64,000 bases of DNA. Origin: Salarchaeum sp. JOR-1. Lineage in GTDB: Archaea > Halobacteriota > Halobacteria > Halobacteriales > Halobacteriaceae. Shown here one piece after another: positions 24,272 to 34,204 of this stretch (position 1 is its first letter; each line of letters opens with the position of its first letter). The translations under genes were made by a program, and so were the position numbers. The DNA lies in NCBI RefSeq assembly GCF_007833275.1, contig NZ_CP042241.1, forward strand, positions 868,001 to 932,000. Reading direction: 5' to 3'. The notes below the pieces were generated by a model. That model had not been told where the DNA came from. It worked only from the letters and a program-made list of their open reading frames with translations, and did not search any database.

Positions 24272-25939
24272 ATGTCGCAACAGCGTATGCAGGGCCAGCC
24301 CATGATTATCATGGGAGATGACGCCCAGCGAGTGAAGGACAAGGACGCGCAGGAACACAACATCTCCGCGGCGCGCGCCGTCGCGGACGCCGTGCGCTCC
24401 ACCCTCGGTCCGAAGGGGATGGACAAGATGCTCGTCGACTCGATGGGTGACGTAACCATCACGAACGACGGCGTCACCATCCTCGAGGAGATGGACATCG
24501 ACAACCCCACCGCGGAGATGATCGTGGAAGTCGCCGAGACCCAGGAGGACGAGGCCGGCGACGGCACCACGACCGCGGTCGCCATCGCGGGCGAACTCCT
24601 CAAGGAGGCCGAAGACCTCCTCGAACAGGACATCCATCCGACGGCCATCATCAAGGGCTACAACCAGGCCGCCGAGAAGGCCCGCGAGGAAGTCGACGAC
24701 ATCGCCGTCTCCGTCGACCCCGAGGACGAAGCCCTCATCCGCTCCGTCGCGGAGACGTCCATGACGGGCAAGAGCGCTGAAATCGACAAGGAACTCCTCA
24801 GCAGCCTCATCTACGAGGCGCTCGATCAGGTGTCCGTCGACGCCGAGGACGGCTCCACCGTCGTCGACGTGGCGAACATCAACATCGAGACCCAGACCGG
24901 TCGCGCCGTCGGCGAGTCCGACCTCCTCAAGGGCGCGGCCATCGACAAGGATCCCGTCCTCGACTCGATGCCCACGGAGCTCGACGACGCGAACACGCTC
25001 CTCCTCAACGAAGCCATCGAGGTCGAAGAGGCGAACGCCGACACCTCGGTGAGTATCGACAGCCCCGACCAGCTCCAGAGCTTCCTCGACCAGGAGGAAA
25101 AACAGCTCCAGGAGAAGGTCGACAAGATCGTCGAGACCGGCGTGGACGTCGTGTTCTGCCAGAAGGGTATCGACGACATGGCGCAGCACTACCTCGCGAA
25201 GGAGGGCGTGCTCGCCGTCCGCCGCGTGAAGAAATCGGACATCGGCTTCCTCAAGAACGTCCTCGGCGGCAGCGTCGTCCAGGACCTCGACAGCCTCACC
25301 GAGGACGACCTCGGGCGCGGCAGCGTCCGCCGCGACGACGAGGACGACCTCTTCTACGTCGAAGGCCTCGAGGAGGAGGCCCACGGCGTCACACTCCTCC
25401 TCCGCGGCAGCACGGATCACGTCGTCGACGAACTCGAACGCGGCGTCACGGACGCTCTCGACGTGGCCGCGCAGACGCTCACTGACGGCCGCGTCCTCCC
25501 CGGCGGCGGCGCAATCGAGGTCGAACTCGCCGACCGACTCCGCTCGTACGCGGACTCCGTCAGCGGCCGCGAGCAGCTCGCCGTCGAGTCCTTCGCGAAC
25601 GCGCTCGAACTCATCCCGCGCGTCCTCGCCGAGAACGCGGGCCTCGACCCCATCGACATTCTCGTCGACCTCCGCGCGGCCCACGAGACCGGCGAGCAGA
25701 ACACCGGCCTGAACGTCCTCACCGGCGATCTCGAAGACACCTACGAGGGCGGTGTCGTCGAACCCGCGCACGCCAAGGAGCAGGCGCTCTCCAGCGCCAC
25801 CGAGGCCGCGAACCTCGTGCTCAAGATCGACGACATCATCTCCGCGGGCGACCTGTCCACCGACAAGGGCGACGACGAAGGTGGCGCGCCCGGCGGCGGC
25901 ATGGGCGGCATGGGCGGCGGCATGGGCGGCATGATGTAA
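24272..25939 (+). CDS. Thermosome subunit (group II chaperonin)
   Basis: ATP-dependent protein folding in a double-ring complex in the cytosol. The 555-residue subunit contains the chaperonin motifs [31 protein letters not shown], the nucleotide-binding [12 protein letters not shown], and the C-terminal [12 protein letters not shown]. It ends in a Gly-Met-rich tail ([15 protein letters not shown]), typical of haloarchaeal CCT proteins. ATG 24272 ([14 protein letters not shown]) matches the family; longer open-frame starts lie upstream of the TATA box. Haloarchaea usually encode two or three paralogues, so I do not assign a number. Confidence 0.97.
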   Translation: MSQQRMQGQPMIIMGDDAQRVKDKDAQEHNISAARAVADAVRSTLGPKGMDKMLVDSMGDVTITNDGVTILEEMDIDNPTAEMIVEVAETQEDEAGDGTTTAVAIAGELLKEAEDLLEQDIHPTAIIKGYNQAAEKAREEVDDIAVSVDPEDEALIRSVAETSMTGKSAEIDKELLSSLIYEALDQVSVDAEDGSTVVDVANINIETQTGRAVGESDLLKGAAIDKDPVLDSMPTELDDANTLLLNEAIEVEEANADTSVSIDSPDQLQSFLDQEEKQLQEKVDKIVETGVDVVFCQKGIDDMAQHYLAKEGVLAVRRVKKSDIGFLKNVLGGSVVQDLDSLTEDDLGRGSVRRDDEDDLFYVEGLEEEAHGVTLLLRGSTDHVVDELERGVTDALDVAAQTLTDGRVLPGGGAIEVELADRLRSYADSVSGREQLAVESFANALELIPRVLAENAGLDPIDILVDLRAAHETGEQNTGLNVLTGDLEDTYEGGVVEPAHAKEQALSSATEAANLVLKIDDIISAGDLSTDKGDDEGGAPGGGMGGMGGGMGGMM

Positions 25940-26007
25940 AATCGGCCACCTGCCCGCTCCCGTCCCCCGACCGCGCTGCGTTCGCACCGCTCGACGACTA
26001 TCTTCTG

Positions 26008-26024
26008 CGTTCTTTTCGAGAACG
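26008..26024. terminator. Possible hairpin terminator between thermosome and lrp
   Basis: CGTTCT-TTTCG-AGAACG forms a 6-bp stem in the 102-base convergent gap. The T-rich loop and flanks could end transcription from either side. Weakly supported. Confidence 0.3.
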
Positions 26025-26041
26025 AAAGAGCGCGCGTCCGG

Positions 26042-26500
26042 CTACTCCTGGATGTCGAGTTCGAACTGTTCGTGCTCGGCGGCGGCGTTGAGGACGACGC
26101 TCGTGCTGGATTCCTTGATGTCGGCGTCGCCGAGGAGCGTCTTGATGAGGTCGTTCATGTCGTCGGTGTCGCGGAACTTCCCGACGGCGAAGATGTCGTA
26201 GTCGCCGGTGACTTCGTACACCGACACCATCTGCTTGTGAGCGCGCATACGGTCGGTGATGTCGGGGAGGCTGTTCCCCTCGACCTTGAGCTGGAGGACG
26301 GCGGTGACGTCGTAGCCGAGTTCGTCGTAGTCGACGACGGGCGTGTAGCCGTCGATGACGCCGGCGTCTTCGAGGTCTTTGAGGTGGTTGGAGACGGTGG
26401 TGACGGACACGTTGAGGTCGTCTGCGAGGCTGCGGAGGCTGGCCCGACCGTCGCCGAGTAGTGCGTTGATGAGTTTTGCGTCGAGGTTTTCGTACGTCAT
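26042..26500 (-). CDS. Lrp/AsnC-family transcriptional regulator
   Basis: A 152-residue regulator with an N-terminal HTH ([15 protein letters not shown], then [20 protein letters not shown]) and a C-terminal RAM/AsnC ligand-binding domain (about 65-150; [15 protein letters not shown]). The start at 26500 is divergent from glutamine synthetase, so control of glnA and of itself is likely; Lrp-glnA pairs are known in haloarchaea. TTAAATTCTAAA on this strand (about 26524-26535) gives leaderless spacing. A perfect 7-bp inverted repeat lies between the two genes. Confidence 0.92.
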   Translation of the reverse strand: MTYENLDAKLINALLGDGRASLRSLADDLNVSVTTVSNHLKDLEDAGVIDGYTPVVDYDELGYDVTAVLQLKVEGNSLPDITDRMRAHKQMVSVYEVTGDYDIFAVGKFRDTDDMNDLIKTLLGDADIKESSTSVVLNAAAEHEQFELDIQE

Positions 26501-26555
26501 CGAACCCTACTACGGTATCGGGGGTTTAGAATTTAACGAATGTCCAGTTAGGGGT

Positions 26556-26580
26556 CGGTTGGTGGAGATTGCGCCAACCG
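26556..26580. promoter_or_regulatory. Inverted repeat upstream of glnA, candidate Lrp operator
   Basis: CGGTTGG and CCAACCG are perfect 7-bp arms with an 11-base spacer. The right arm ends just before TAATAT (26588-26593), the likely glnA TATA box, placing the element over or next to the BRE. Confidence 0.5.
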
Positions 26581-26626
26581 GTACGGCTAATATGGTGGCT
26601 CCTGTCTCGTATTACTGTCGAAACCA

Positions 26627-27997
26627 ATGACAAAAGGGAACCTTTCTCCGGACGGCGGGCTGAGCGAGACGGAACAGGACGTCCTCGACGAGATCGAGGC
26701 GAAGAACGTCGACTTCCTCCGCTTGCAGTTCACGGACATCCTCGGCACGGTGAAGAACGTCTCCGTCCCCGCCGACCAGGCGGAGAAGGCCTTCACTGAC
26801 GGCATCTACTTCGACGGCTCCAGCATCGAGGGCTTCGTCCGCATCCAGGAGTCCGACATGCGCCTCAAGCCGGATCCGGAGACGTTCGCCATCCTGCCGT
26901 GGCGCCAGCGCGAGGAGACGGCGTCCGCTCGCCTCATCTGTGACGTCATCGACACGTCGACGGGCGAGCCGTTCGAGGGCGACCCGCGCCGCGTCCTGAA
27001 GAACGTCCTCGACCGCGCCGAGGAGATGGGGTACACGGTGAACGCCGCGCCCGAACCCGAGTTCTTCCTGTTCGAGGAGGACGAGCGCGGCCGCGCCACC
27101 ACCGAACTCTCCGACTTCGGCGGATACTTCGACCTCGCGCCGAAGGATCCCGCGTCCGACGTTCGCCGCGACATCATCAACGGCCTCGAATCGATGGGGT
27201 TCGAAATCGAGGCGTCCCACCACGAGGTCGCCGAGTCCCAGCACGAGATCAACTTCGAGTACGACGACGCGCTCACGACGGCCGACAACGTCGCGACGTT
27301 CCGCACGGTCGTCCGCGCCATCGCCGCCGAGCACGACCTGCACGCGACGTTCATGCCGAAGCCCATCGCGGAGATCAACGGCTCCGGGATGCACACGCAC
27401 TTCTCGCTGTTCGAGGACGGCGAGAACGCGTTCCACGACGAGGACGACGAGTTCGACCTCTCCGAGACCGCCCACCAGTTCCTCGCGGGCATCCTCGAAC
27501 ACGCGCCCGCCATCACGGCCGTCTCGAACCCGACCGTGAACTCCTACAAGCGCCTCGTTCCTGGCTACGAAGCGCCCGTGTACGTCGCGTGGTCCGACCG
27601 GAACCGCAGCGCGCTCATCCGGAAACCCGCCGCCCGCGTTCCCGCCGCGTCCCGCATCGAAGCGCGGTTCCCCGACCCCTCGTGCAACCCGTACCTCGCG
27701 TTCGCGGCGCTCATCGCCGCCGGACTCGACGGCATCGAGAGGGGCCTCGACGCGCCCGACCCGGTTCGCGAGAACATCTACGAGTTCGACGAGGCCAAAC
27801 GCGAGGAGCACGGCATCGAGACGCTACCGTCCAACCTCGGCGAAGCCGTGGACGCCCTCGAATCGAACGAGGTCATGTTGGACACGCTCGGCGAGCACAT
27901 CGCGGAGAAGTTCGTCGAGGCGAAACGCGAGGAACACACCGGCTACCGCATTCAGGTGTCGGACTGGGAACTCGAGCGCTACCTCGAGACGTTCTAG
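26627..27997 (+). CDS. glnA: Glutamine synthetase, type I
   Basis: Makes glutamine from glutamate, ammonia and ATP; the main ammonia-assimilating enzyme. The 456-residue protein shows the type I motifs [18 protein letters not shown] (metal ligands), [12 protein letters not shown] (ATP/metal loop), [19 protein letters not shown] and the [16 protein letters not shown] block. There is no obvious adenylylation loop of the GS-I-beta kind, so it is GS-I-alpha-like. Divergent lrp and the inverted repeat at 26556 suggest nitrogen- or amino-acid-responsive control. Its last bases overlap the convergent PAP2 gene by four. Confidence 0.97.
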   Translation: MTKGNLSPDGGLSETEQDVLDEIEAKNVDFLRLQFTDILGTVKNVSVPADQAEKAFTDGIYFDGSSIEGFVRIQESDMRLKPDPETFAILPWRQREETASARLICDVIDTSTGEPFEGDPRRVLKNVLDRAEEMGYTVNAAPEPEFFLFEEDERGRATTELSDFGGYFDLAPKDPASDVRRDIINGLESMGFEIEASHHEVAESQHEINFEYDDALTTADNVATFRTVVRAIAAEHDLHATFMPKPIAEINGSGMHTHFSLFEDGENAFHDEDDEFDLSETAHQFLAGILEHAPAITAVSNPTVNSYKRLVPGYEAPVYVAWSDRNRSALIRKPAARVPAASRIEARFPDPSCNPYLAFAALIAAGLDGIERGLDAPDPVRENIYEFDEAKREEHGIETLPSNLGEAVDALESNEVMLDTLGEHIAEKFVEAKREEHTGYRIQVSDWELERYLETF

Positions 27998-28797
27998 AGG
28001 CGCGTCGGCACCCACATCACGCCGAACCCTAACACTATTCCTCCCGCCGCCGCGACCGGCACGGGCGGTTCTATCGCGAGCGGCAGTCCGCCGACGGCGA
28101 GCAGTGGCACGAGCGCGAGCACAGACCACGCGGACGCGTCGGCGAGTCGCTGGACGCGCTCTCGGGCGGCCTGCCAGCCGACGATACCGCCGAGGGTCGC
28201 GCCGAACACGGTCGCGGCCTCGGCCGTCCACGCGAGCGCGAGACCCGCGGTGCCGGCGGCGAGCGCGACGAAGAACGCGTTTGCGACACTGTCCCGGGAG
28301 ACGGCGAGCGCGAACGCGGCGTGGAGGCTTCCCGCGACGACGCCCGCAACCACGTCCGGGAGGTAGTGGACGCCGAGCGCGAGTCGCGTGACCGCGACGA
28401 CGGCGACGACGACGCCCGCGACCGCGTATCGGGTTCGCCGGGTGCCAGCGCGGAGGAGCGCGGCGAGCGCGCCGTAGAAGACGGCCGCGCCGGTCGCGTG
28501 GCCGCTCGGGAAGCCGTAGCCGTCCGCGTGAACGAGCGCGACTGTGGCCGGCGGGCGGTGGAACCCGAACAGGCTCTTGAGCGCGACGACGAGCGCCAGT
28601 CCGCCGACGACGATGCCGAGGAAGCGCGCCGCGCGTTCGGGCGAGAGCACGTCGTATCGGGGGCCGAGCCAGTAGAGGAGTGGCGCGGCGACGAGGAACA
28701 GTTCGGGGTCGCCGAGCGCGGTGAGCGCGCGCAGAAGCGGGACGAGCGCCTCGGGAACCCGTCCGGCGAGCGCGTCGGAGACGCCGAGACCGTGCAT
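27994..28797 (-). CDS. PAP2-family membrane phosphatase
   Basis: A 267-residue integral membrane phosphatase of the type 2 phosphatidic acid phosphatase family; candidate substrates are isoprenoid or lipid phosphates. The three active-site motifs are present: [10 protein letters not shown] (C1), [10 protein letters not shown] (C2) and [15 protein letters not shown] (C3), with the catalytic histidines in C2 and C3. Five to seven hydrophobic segments follow the family pattern. The ATG directly follows the stop of the upstream YihY gene (TAGATG), so they are co-translated. Confidence 0.92.
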   Translation of the reverse strand: MHGLGVSDALAGRVPEALVPLLRALTALGDPELFLVAAPLLYWLGPRYDVLSPERAARFLGIVVGGLALVVALKSLFGFHRPPATVALVHADGYGFPSGHATGAAVFYGALAALLRAGTRRTRYAVAGVVVAVVAVTRLALGVHYLPDVVAGVVAGSLHAAFALAVSRDSVANAFFVALAAGTAGLALAWTAEAATVFGATLGGIVGWQAARERVQRLADASAWSVLALVPLLAVGGLPLAIEPPVPVAAAGGIVLGFGVMWVPTRL

Positions 28798-29961
28798 CTA
28801 TCGGCGGTCGTTCACCCAGTCGGCGATGCGACCGGGGACGCCGGCGGCGTTGAGTCCGACGCCGAACAGCAACATGAGGGCGTAGAGGCCGAGGGTGGAC
28901 AGCCAGACCACGACCATCGCCAGGATGGCCCAGCCGCCGGAGAGGAAGTAGAACGCCCCGAGCGTCATCAGCGTCCCGTAGAGGAGGACGAGGTAGGGCC
29001 CCCAGCCGCGGGCGTGATTGCGACGCAGCCGCTTGCGGACGTACGTCCGGAGGTCCGATTCGAGATCGTTCTTCGACACCGTCTTCGCGTCGAGCTCGGC
29101 GCGCAGCGCGCGTACTTCCCGCTCCATCTCCGCGATGTCCGGAGCGGAGTCCGGTTCGTCGACTTCGTCGTGTACGTCGGTTTCGTCGGTTCGTCCCGCG
29201 AGCACGGCGTTCAGTACCGCCCCGACCATGATAATCGTACCGCCAACGTACAGTATCGTCACCAGCAGGAGCGCGGCGCCGAGGATGCCGTACGCCTGGT
29301 ACTTCCCCGCGAGCGGCGCGTACGCCTCGAAGATGCCGCTGAGGGCGGTCCAGCCGGCGGCGGCGAGCAGCGTGCCGGGCACGGCCTCTCTCGGGGTGAT
29401 GTCGGCGTCGGGGAAGATGTAGAAGATGGGGAAGAAGACGAGGCAGAGCGTAACGGCGAGCAGGCCGAACGCGACGACGCCGACGAACGGGCCGGTGGCG
29501 ACGAACCCGGCGACGAACCCGGCGACGACGGCGGCGACGACGCCCGCGGCGATAGCGCCGAGGACGAGCACGCCGTCCCGTAGCTGGTGAGTGAGCGGGC
29601 GCGCGCCGACCACGCCGTAGACGTGCGCGAACGCCACGTCCAGCCCGCGGAAGAGCTTGAGGCCCGACCACGCGAGCACGACGAGGGAGACGACGGTGGC
29701 GGTTCCGCGGCCGCTCGCGCCCCGCAGCGCGTTCCGCACGGCGTCGCTCCCCTCAGCGGTGAGCAGGGTGCCGACGAGTTGGACTATCTGCTCGCCGATG
29801 GATTCGACGCCGAGGTAGGACGCGGCGGCGAGCGTCAGCAGGAGGAGGGGGATGAGGGAGACGAACGCGTAGTAGGCGACGGCGGCCGCGAGGAACGTTA
29901 TCTGGCTGTCCTGCGCCTCGGCGACGACCTCGCGGGCGACCGAGACGGCGTTTCGTGACAC
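28798..29961 (-). CDS. YihY/BrkB-family membrane protein
   Basis: A 387-residue polytopic protein once misnamed 'ribonuclease BN'. The family signature ITFLAAAVAYYAFVSLIPLLLL is at about residues 20-41; FYIFPDADITPREAVPGTLLA and YGILGAALLLVTILYVGGTIIMVG follow. An acidic cytosolic stretch and two further hydrophobic segments make up the C-terminus, an extension in haloarchaea. Function is unproven. The start is GTG 29961 (VSRNAVSVAREV); the open frame further upstream is antisense shadow of trm1. It sits between trm1 (32-base gap) and the PAP2 gene in one operon. Confidence 0.88.
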   Translation of the reverse strand: MSRNAVSVAREVVAEAQDSQITFLAAAVAYYAFVSLIPLLLLTLAAASYLGVESIGEQIVQLVGTLLTAEGSDAVRNALRGASGRGTATVVSLVVLAWSGLKLFRGLDVAFAHVYGVVGARPLTHQLRDGVLVLGAIAAGVVAAVVAGFVAGFVATGPFVGVVAFGLLAVTLCLVFFPIFYIFPDADITPREAVPGTLLAAAGWTALSGIFEAYAPLAGKYQAYGILGAALLLVTILYVGGTIIMVGAVLNAVLAGRTDETDVHDEVDEPDSAPDIAEMEREVRALRAELDAKTVSKNDLESDLRTYVRKRLRRNHARGWGPYLVLLYGTLMTLGAFYFLSGGWAILAMVVVWLSTLGLYALMLLFGVGLNAAGVPGRIADWVNDRR

Positions 29962-29993
29962 ACGCTGCGTTCGACCTCCGGTCTGAAAAACCC

Positions 29994-31106
29994 TTACGGG
30001 GCGAGGTCGCGCAACGCTGCGACGGACGCCGTCGTCTTGAACGTCGTCCCGCCGTAGTGGGCGCGCGACGCCTCGTAGCCGCCGTCGCGAACCGCGTCCA
30101 GGAACTCGTCCATCCCGACCGCGGGTTCGTTCCAGCGCTTGTAGAGCTTGTGCTGGTCGTAGTGCGTGGGTTCGTGGAGTTCGCTCGCAATGCGTTCGAG
30201 AAGGCGCTCGGCGCGCTCCGCCGCCCCCATCTCGCCCGTGAGCTCTCGAACCACGTCCGCGACGAACTCGGCGTCGTGGGCGGCGCCGAGCCAGACCGGG
30301 CCGGCGGTCTGCACGCCCTCCCCGCAGTTCGGGCAGGCGTCCGGCGATTCGGGAAGGAGGGTCTTCTCGGTCCGGCGGTGGAGGCAGGCCTCGCAGTGGT
30401 GGATGTAGCCGAGTTCGTCGATTGCGGCGTTGGCGTCGGTCGCGCGGTGGGAGAGGTCGAGGTAGGTGCGGACGTAGTGGTCGCTCACGTGACTCAGGAT
30501 CGGCGTGACGCCCACGTCGTAGCGCGCGGCGGTTCGGGCGAACGCGCCGAGCAGCACTCGCAGCCCCATCTCGGCGTGGTACTCGGTGTTCCGGGGGACG
30601 GTGGAGTACTTGCGGACGCCGGACTCGAAGTGCGCGCCACACAGCGGCGCGGTGTCGGTCGCGGTGACGCAGACGAGGTCGCGGGCGTTCGCGAGCGCGG
30701 CGTCCGCGAACGGAATCGGCGTGCCAAAGGGGTCGATATCGACCACGTCGACGTAGGCGTCCTTGTCGTGGAGAACGGCGTTCGCGTCCTGATGGACGAC
30801 CGCCCCCTGGAGGTCGTTCCGTTCGAGGTTCCGGCGCGCGAGGGTGACGGCGTCCGGGTCGGTATCGGCGAGCGTGACGTTCCAGCCCTCGTTCGCCGCG
30901 CGAACGCCCCGGATACCGCTCGCGGCGGTCGCGTCGAGGTAGCTGTCGGCCTCCGGCGTGCGCTCGCCGTACGCGCGGAGCGCCGCGACGGTGATATCGC
31001 GGTTAAGCTCCTGACCGGGGTTGAAGAACACGCCCTCCGCCGCGCCCTCGCCGCCGCCGGACGCGGACTCGACCTCCACCGTCACCGCACCCTCCTCTAC
31101 GAGCAT
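29994..31106 (-). CDS. trm1: tRNA (guanine-26-N2)-dimethyltransferase
   Basis: SAM-dependent formation of N2,N2-dimethylguanosine at G26 of tRNAs. The 370-residue protein includes [20 protein letters not shown], the SAM-binding [31 protein letters not shown] (catalytic DPFG), and a C-terminal zinc-binding set (CEACLHRR...CPNCGEG). All are standard for archaeal Trm1. The ATG at 31106 is divergent from nothing; aceB lies upstream in the same direction with a 42-base gap. It leads the trm1-yihY-PAP2 operon. Confidence 0.95.
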   Translation of the reverse strand: MLVEEGAVTVEVESASGGGEGAAEGVFFNPGQELNRDITVAALRAYGERTPEADSYLDATAASGIRGVRAANEGWNVTLADTDPDAVTLARRNLERNDLQGAVVHQDANAVLHDKDAYVDVVDIDPFGTPIPFADAALANARDLVCVTATDTAPLCGAHFESGVRKYSTVPRNTEYHAEMGLRVLLGAFARTAARYDVGVTPILSHVSDHYVRTYLDLSHRATDANAAIDELGYIHHCEACLHRRTEKTLLPESPDACPNCGEGVQTAGPVWLGAAHDAEFVADVVRELTGEMGAAERAERLLERIASELHEPTHYDQHKLYKRWNEPAVGMDEFLDAVRDGGYEASRAHYGGTTFKTTASVAALRDLAP

Positions 31107-31148
31107 ACGCGGACTCCGCGACCCGCGGAAAAAAGCCCCGCGGATCGG

Positions 31149-32459
31149 TTACTCGCCGACCGCGGCCGCGCGCTCCACGACGTCCTCGCTGTACCGCTCC
31201 GCGAGTTCGTCGTGCTGATCGGGGCGGTGCTCGTACACGTCCTGGAACAGCGTGATGGGCGTCTTCGCCGCCTGATAGGTGGCTTCGTCCCACATCCGGT
31301 CGTTCTCGATGTCCACGGTCACGCCGTCCACCTCGATGGTGGCCTCGCGCGTCATCGCGATTGCGCCGGTGCCGGCTTCCTTCGCGGCCTCGAACTGCTC
31401 CATCGAGTCCACGATGTCGTCCATGCTCGGGACGTAGGACGCCCGATTGAGCAGTTCCTCACGGAGTTCGTCCGCGTCGAGCTCGCGTTCTTCGCCGCCG
31501 ATTTCGAGCTCGTAGCCCGTGTCCGTCTCCTCGAGTTCGAGGCGGTCGCCCCGGTAGATCTGGCGGCCGCCCTGCGCGTCGAGTTCGACCTCGTCGCCGC
31601 CGTCGTCGAGCAGCCACTGGCCGGACTCCGGCGGGAGCGGGGCCGTGTTCGCCTCGACGACCTGTCCGGGCGTGAGCGACCAGATTCCGGTCATGCCCTT
31701 CGCGCGGTTCTCCTCCATCCGCTCGCGGTAGCCCGCGACGTCCCGGATGTCGTCGTAGGGGCCGTCCACGGCCACGAGGCCGGCGGCGCTCGCGCCCCGG
31801 GACGTGTTGTGCCGCAACTCGGGCCACTCGGGGAGTTCGCCGGTGGGCGTCATCGCCCGCATGTCCTTCGTGTAGTCGACCTCGCCGTCCACGAGCAGGA
31901 ACATCCGTTCGAGGTTGTTGCTCGGGTTCCCGAGTTCAGCGCGGAGGTCGCTCATCGCGAGTTCGGCCTCCCCGGACTCGATGATGACGGACATCGAGAG
32001 GCTGCCGGGTTCGAGGCCGTGTTCGGTCTCCACGATGGTGATGAACTCGTCGGCCTTCTTCCAGTCGTCGAGGTCGCCGACCTCGGGAATGACGAACCCG
32101 TCGATGTGCTCGACCGCGCCGTTCTCGGGGTCGGCGATCTCGAGCATGTGCTGGAACCCTCGGTACCGGGTTTCGGGGCTGTCGCGGTGCCAGACGACCC
32201 GCGGATGGATTTCGCCGGGGAAGTCCGCGCCGTGCTCTGAAACGACCTCCGCGATGTTCCGCGCGCCCTCGTCACGCATCGAGGGGGCGGTCGCGTCCTC
32301 GTTGTCCGGCACCCACACGTCGGGCGCTTCGAGGCCGCGGAGCTGGGCGGCGCGCCGCAGCATCTTCGCGGAGTCGTCCTCGCCGTCCACCGCCGTCGGA
32401 CTCGTGAAGAACGACCGAACGAACTCGCGGTCGTAGTGGCGGTCTGTCGGATCAGTCAT
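31149..32459 (-). CDS. aceB: Malate synthase, haloarchaeal type
   Basis: Condenses glyoxylate with acetyl-CoA to malate, the second step of the glyoxylate bypass. The 436-residue protein belongs to the short haloarchaeal class, distinct from bacterial types A (about 530) and G (about 720). Recognisable blocks are [48 protein letters not shown] and [17 protein letters not shown] (given here as partial strings), consistent with the TIM-barrel active site. The start overlaps the aceA stop by eight bases, so the two enzymes are co-translated. Confidence 0.94.
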   Translation of the reverse strand: MTDPTDRHYDREFVRSFFTSPTAVDGEDDSAKMLRRAAQLRGLEAPDVWVPDNEDATAPSMRDEGARNIAEVVSEHGADFPGEIHPRVVWHRDSPETRYRGFQHMLEIADPENGAVEHIDGFVIPEVGDLDDWKKADEFITIVETEHGLEPGSLSMSVIIESGEAELAMSDLRAELGNPSNNLERMFLLVDGEVDYTKDMRAMTPTGELPEWPELRHNTSRGASAAGLVAVDGPYDDIRDVAGYRERMEENRAKGMTGIWSLTPGQVVEANTAPLPPESGQWLLDDGGDEVELDAQGGRQIYRGDRLELEETDTGYELEIGGEERELDADELREELLNRASYVPSMDDIVDSMEQFEAAKEAGTGAIAMTREATIEVDGVTVDIENDRMWDEATYQAAKTPITLFQDVYEHRPDQHDELAERYSEDVVERAAAVGE

Positions 32460-33501
32460 CCTGCGTCTGCTCCGGCGTGTCTCCGTCGGCCGTGATCGGG
32501 TCGGACTCGTCTTCGGTGAAGCCGGCCGATTCCTCCATCCGCTGCTTGGCGTCCGGGTCGAACTCCGCCTCGATCTCCTGGTAGCGCGGCACGAGCGACA
32601 TCTCGTGGTGGCTCTCCGTCTCGTGACCCAGGTAGCGGTCTTCGAGGTCGAACTGCGCCTGTTCGTCGTTCTCCGCGATGTTCTTCATGTCCTCGTACAC
32701 CGCGTGCGCGCCGGAGTGGAGGGCGTACAGCGTGATGAACTGGTACTTGTAGCCGAGGTCGCCGAGCTCCTCGAACGTCAGCGGATCCTCTTCTTCGCTC
32801 CACGCGAACGAGGAGGAGTAGTTGAACGCGAGGTCGAGGTCGGGGTGGGTCTCGTGGATCGTTTCGGCGTACTCGACGGCGTCCTCTCGGCTCGGATCCG
32901 GCATCTCGGGCCAGACGAGGTCGACGCCGGCGTCGGCGTAGATGCGGCCGCGTTCGAGGTGTTCCTCCCAGTCGCCGTTCGCGGAGCCGTAGGCGTCCGT
33001 GCGGGCGATGATGACGGTGTCCTCGGACTGCTTCGCGTCCACGGCGGCTTCGAAGCGCGAGCGCGCGGTCTCGCGGTCTTCGATCTGCTTGCCGGCGATG
33101 TGGCCGCAGCGCTTCGGCGAGGTCTGGTCTTCGATGTGGATGGCGGCGACGCCGGCCTTCTCGTACTCGCGGACGGCGCGTCGGACGTTGTGCACGCCGC
33201 CGTACCCGGTGTCGGCGTCCGCGACGACGGGGAGTTCGGTGGCGTCGACGATGCGCTTCGCGTTCTCCACCATCTCGGTCATCGTGACCATCTCGAGGTC
33301 GGGGAAGCCGAACTGGCCGAGGACGGTGGAGTACCCGCTCATGTAGGCGGCGTCGAGACCGGCGCGTTCGGCGAGCCGGGCGTCGAGCGCGTGGTACAGG
33401 CCGGGCGCGAACACGTAGTCCTGGTTCTCCAGCTTGTCGCGGAACTCGCGGCCGGCTGGGTTGTCGATGTCTCGGTGCGTATAGTCTGGGTAGTCACTCA
33501 T
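32452..33501 (-). CDS. aceA: Isocitrate lyase
   Basis: Cleaves isocitrate to glyoxylate and succinate, allowing growth on acetate or fatty acids. The catalytic cysteine is C132 in K-R-C-G-H (residues 130-134), the isocitrate lyase signature that distinguishes it from methylisocitrate lyase and PEP mutase relatives, although some overlap in specificity is possible. [11 protein letters not shown] and [10 protein letters not shown] are the metal and substrate loops. The 349-residue length is normal for the archaeal enzyme. Its ATG lies inside the last codons of a 41-codon ORF, and an elaborate AT-rich control region lies upstream. Confidence 0.95.
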   Translation of the reverse strand: MSDYPDYTHRDIDNPAGREFRDKLENQDYVFAPGLYHALDARLAERAGLDAAYMSGYSTVLGQFGFPDLEMVTMTEMVENAKRIVDATELPVVADADTGYGGVHNVRRAVREYEKAGVAAIHIEDQTSPKRCGHIAGKQIEDRETARSRFEAAVDAKQSEDTVIIARTDAYGSANGDWEEHLERGRIYADAGVDLVWPEMPDPSREDAVEYAETIHETHPDLDLAFNYSSSFAWSEEEDPLTFEELGDLGYKYQFITLYALHSGAHAVYEDMKNIAENDEQAQFDLEDRYLGHETESHHEMSLVPRYQEIEAEFDPDAKQRMEESAGFTEDESDPITADGDTPEQTQDD

Positions 33502-33619
33502 TGGTCTGGATTCGGTGGCTGAGGACGGTTTCGTCGTAGTCCTCGCGGGGGTCGGTGGTGTTCGTCAGATCCGGGACGGCCGGCGCGCCGGTGTTCTCTA
33601 TATCGGTGTATTCGGACAT
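33494..33619 (-). CDS. 41-residue ORF overlapping the aceA start
   Basis: A short frame, ATG 33619 to TGA 33494, begins [18 protein letters not shown] and ends LSHRIQTNE. It is acidic, like other haloarchaeal proteins, and its stop overlaps the aceA ATG by eight bases (ATGAGTGA), exactly as aceA overlaps aceB. That layout is typical of translational coupling. It may be a small protein or a regulatory leader peptide. I recognise no family. No Shine-Dalgarno motif precedes it, so it would be the first, nearly leaderless, cistron. Confidence 0.55.
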   Translation of the reverse strand: MSEYTDIENTGAPAVPDLTNTTDPREDYDETVLSHRIQTNE

Positions 33620-33699
33620 TATGTCGTGGTGGCTGGGGTTGGTCGATAGGCGGTGCGGGCGTCGGAGGTCCGGTGGTGTACTGCCATTGCGTCCAGGTA

Positions 33700-33712
33700 G
33701 GTGTGGAACACC
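33700..33712. promoter_or_regulatory. Palindrome GGTGT-GGA-ACACC in the aceA promoter
   Basis: Five-base perfect arms surround a 3-base centre. On the aceA strand it directly follows ACTTTAT (about 33716-33722), a plausible TATA box, so it lies between TATA and start site, where a repressor would block transcription. Confidence 0.5.
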
Positions 33713-33721
33713 ACGATAAAG

Positions 33722-33770
33722 TTAATGATTGATAATGTAATATGGGTGGATAAGAATTAATAATCATTAA
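33722..33770. promoter_or_regulatory. AT-rich 9-bp inverted repeat upstream of aceA
   Basis: TTAATGATT (33722-33730) and AATCATTAA (33762-33770) are perfect inverted 9-mers with a 31-base spacer, 40 bases centre to centre. The region is far richer in A+T than its surroundings and lies between aceA and the divergent SWIM gene. Confidence 0.5.
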
Positions 33771-33826
33771 GGACGCGCTGGTGGGCCAATCGAACCGGCT
33801 AAACCACGCCCCCACCAAACCCGGCC

Positions 33827-34165
33827 GTGACGGACGACTGGCGCGACGACCTCCGAAACGCGGGAGCCCTCACGCCCAGCATCGTCCAACGAATCCTCCA
33901 CGCGCACGGCGACCGCGGCCGACGCGCCATCGAAGCCGTCAGTGAACGCCGCGTCAAAGAATACAACGACTTCACCGTCGTCGTCGGCCACCACGACGAA
34001 TACGTCGTCGAAAACGGCGGCTGCCACTGCCAGGACTCCACCTACAACATCGACCCCGACGACGGCCAACGCTGCTGGCACGCCCTCGCCGCCGACATCG
34101 CCCACGCTATCGACGAACTCGACCACCACGACATGTACTACTCGGACGTCCGGGACTTCATCTGA
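33827..34165 (+). CDS. Small SWIM zinc-finger protein
   Basis: A 112-residue protein with a SWIM-type zinc site C66-H-C68 and C83-W-H85 (CxCx14CxH). The N-terminal half is a helical basic region (SIVQRILHAHGDRGRRAIEA). SWIM domains bind DNA or proteins; archaeal SWIM proteins have been linked to recombination paralogues, but this short one could equally be a regulator. The start is GTG 33827, about 26 bases after a GCTAAACC TATA-like motif. It is divergent from the aceA operon and is followed by a strong hairpin just past its stop. Confidence 0.75.
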   Translation: MTDDWRDDLRNAGALTPSIVQRILHAHGDRGRRAIEAVSERRVKEYNDFTVVVGHHDEYVVENGGCHCQDSTYNIDPDDGQRCWHALAADIAHAIDELDHHDMYYSDVRDFI

Positions 34166-34171
34166 AAGCCC

Positions 34172-34204
34172 TCAGCCCGACGCGAAGCGTCGGGCTGACC
34201 CCTT
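34172..34204 (+). terminator. Strong hairpin after the SWIM gene
   Basis: TCAGCCCGACGC (34172-34183) pairs perfectly over 12 bases with GCGTCGGGCTGA (34187-34198) around loop GAA, and is followed by CCCCTTTT. It begins eight bases after the SWIM gene stop, so it fits a transcription terminator, but further hairpins follow it. Confidence 0.6.

Noticed and set aside
24095-25987. Long minus-strand frame of 710 codons over the thermosome gene
   Set aside because: Only its last 79 codons (the PRC-like gene) look real. The rest is the mirror of a high-GC coding region.
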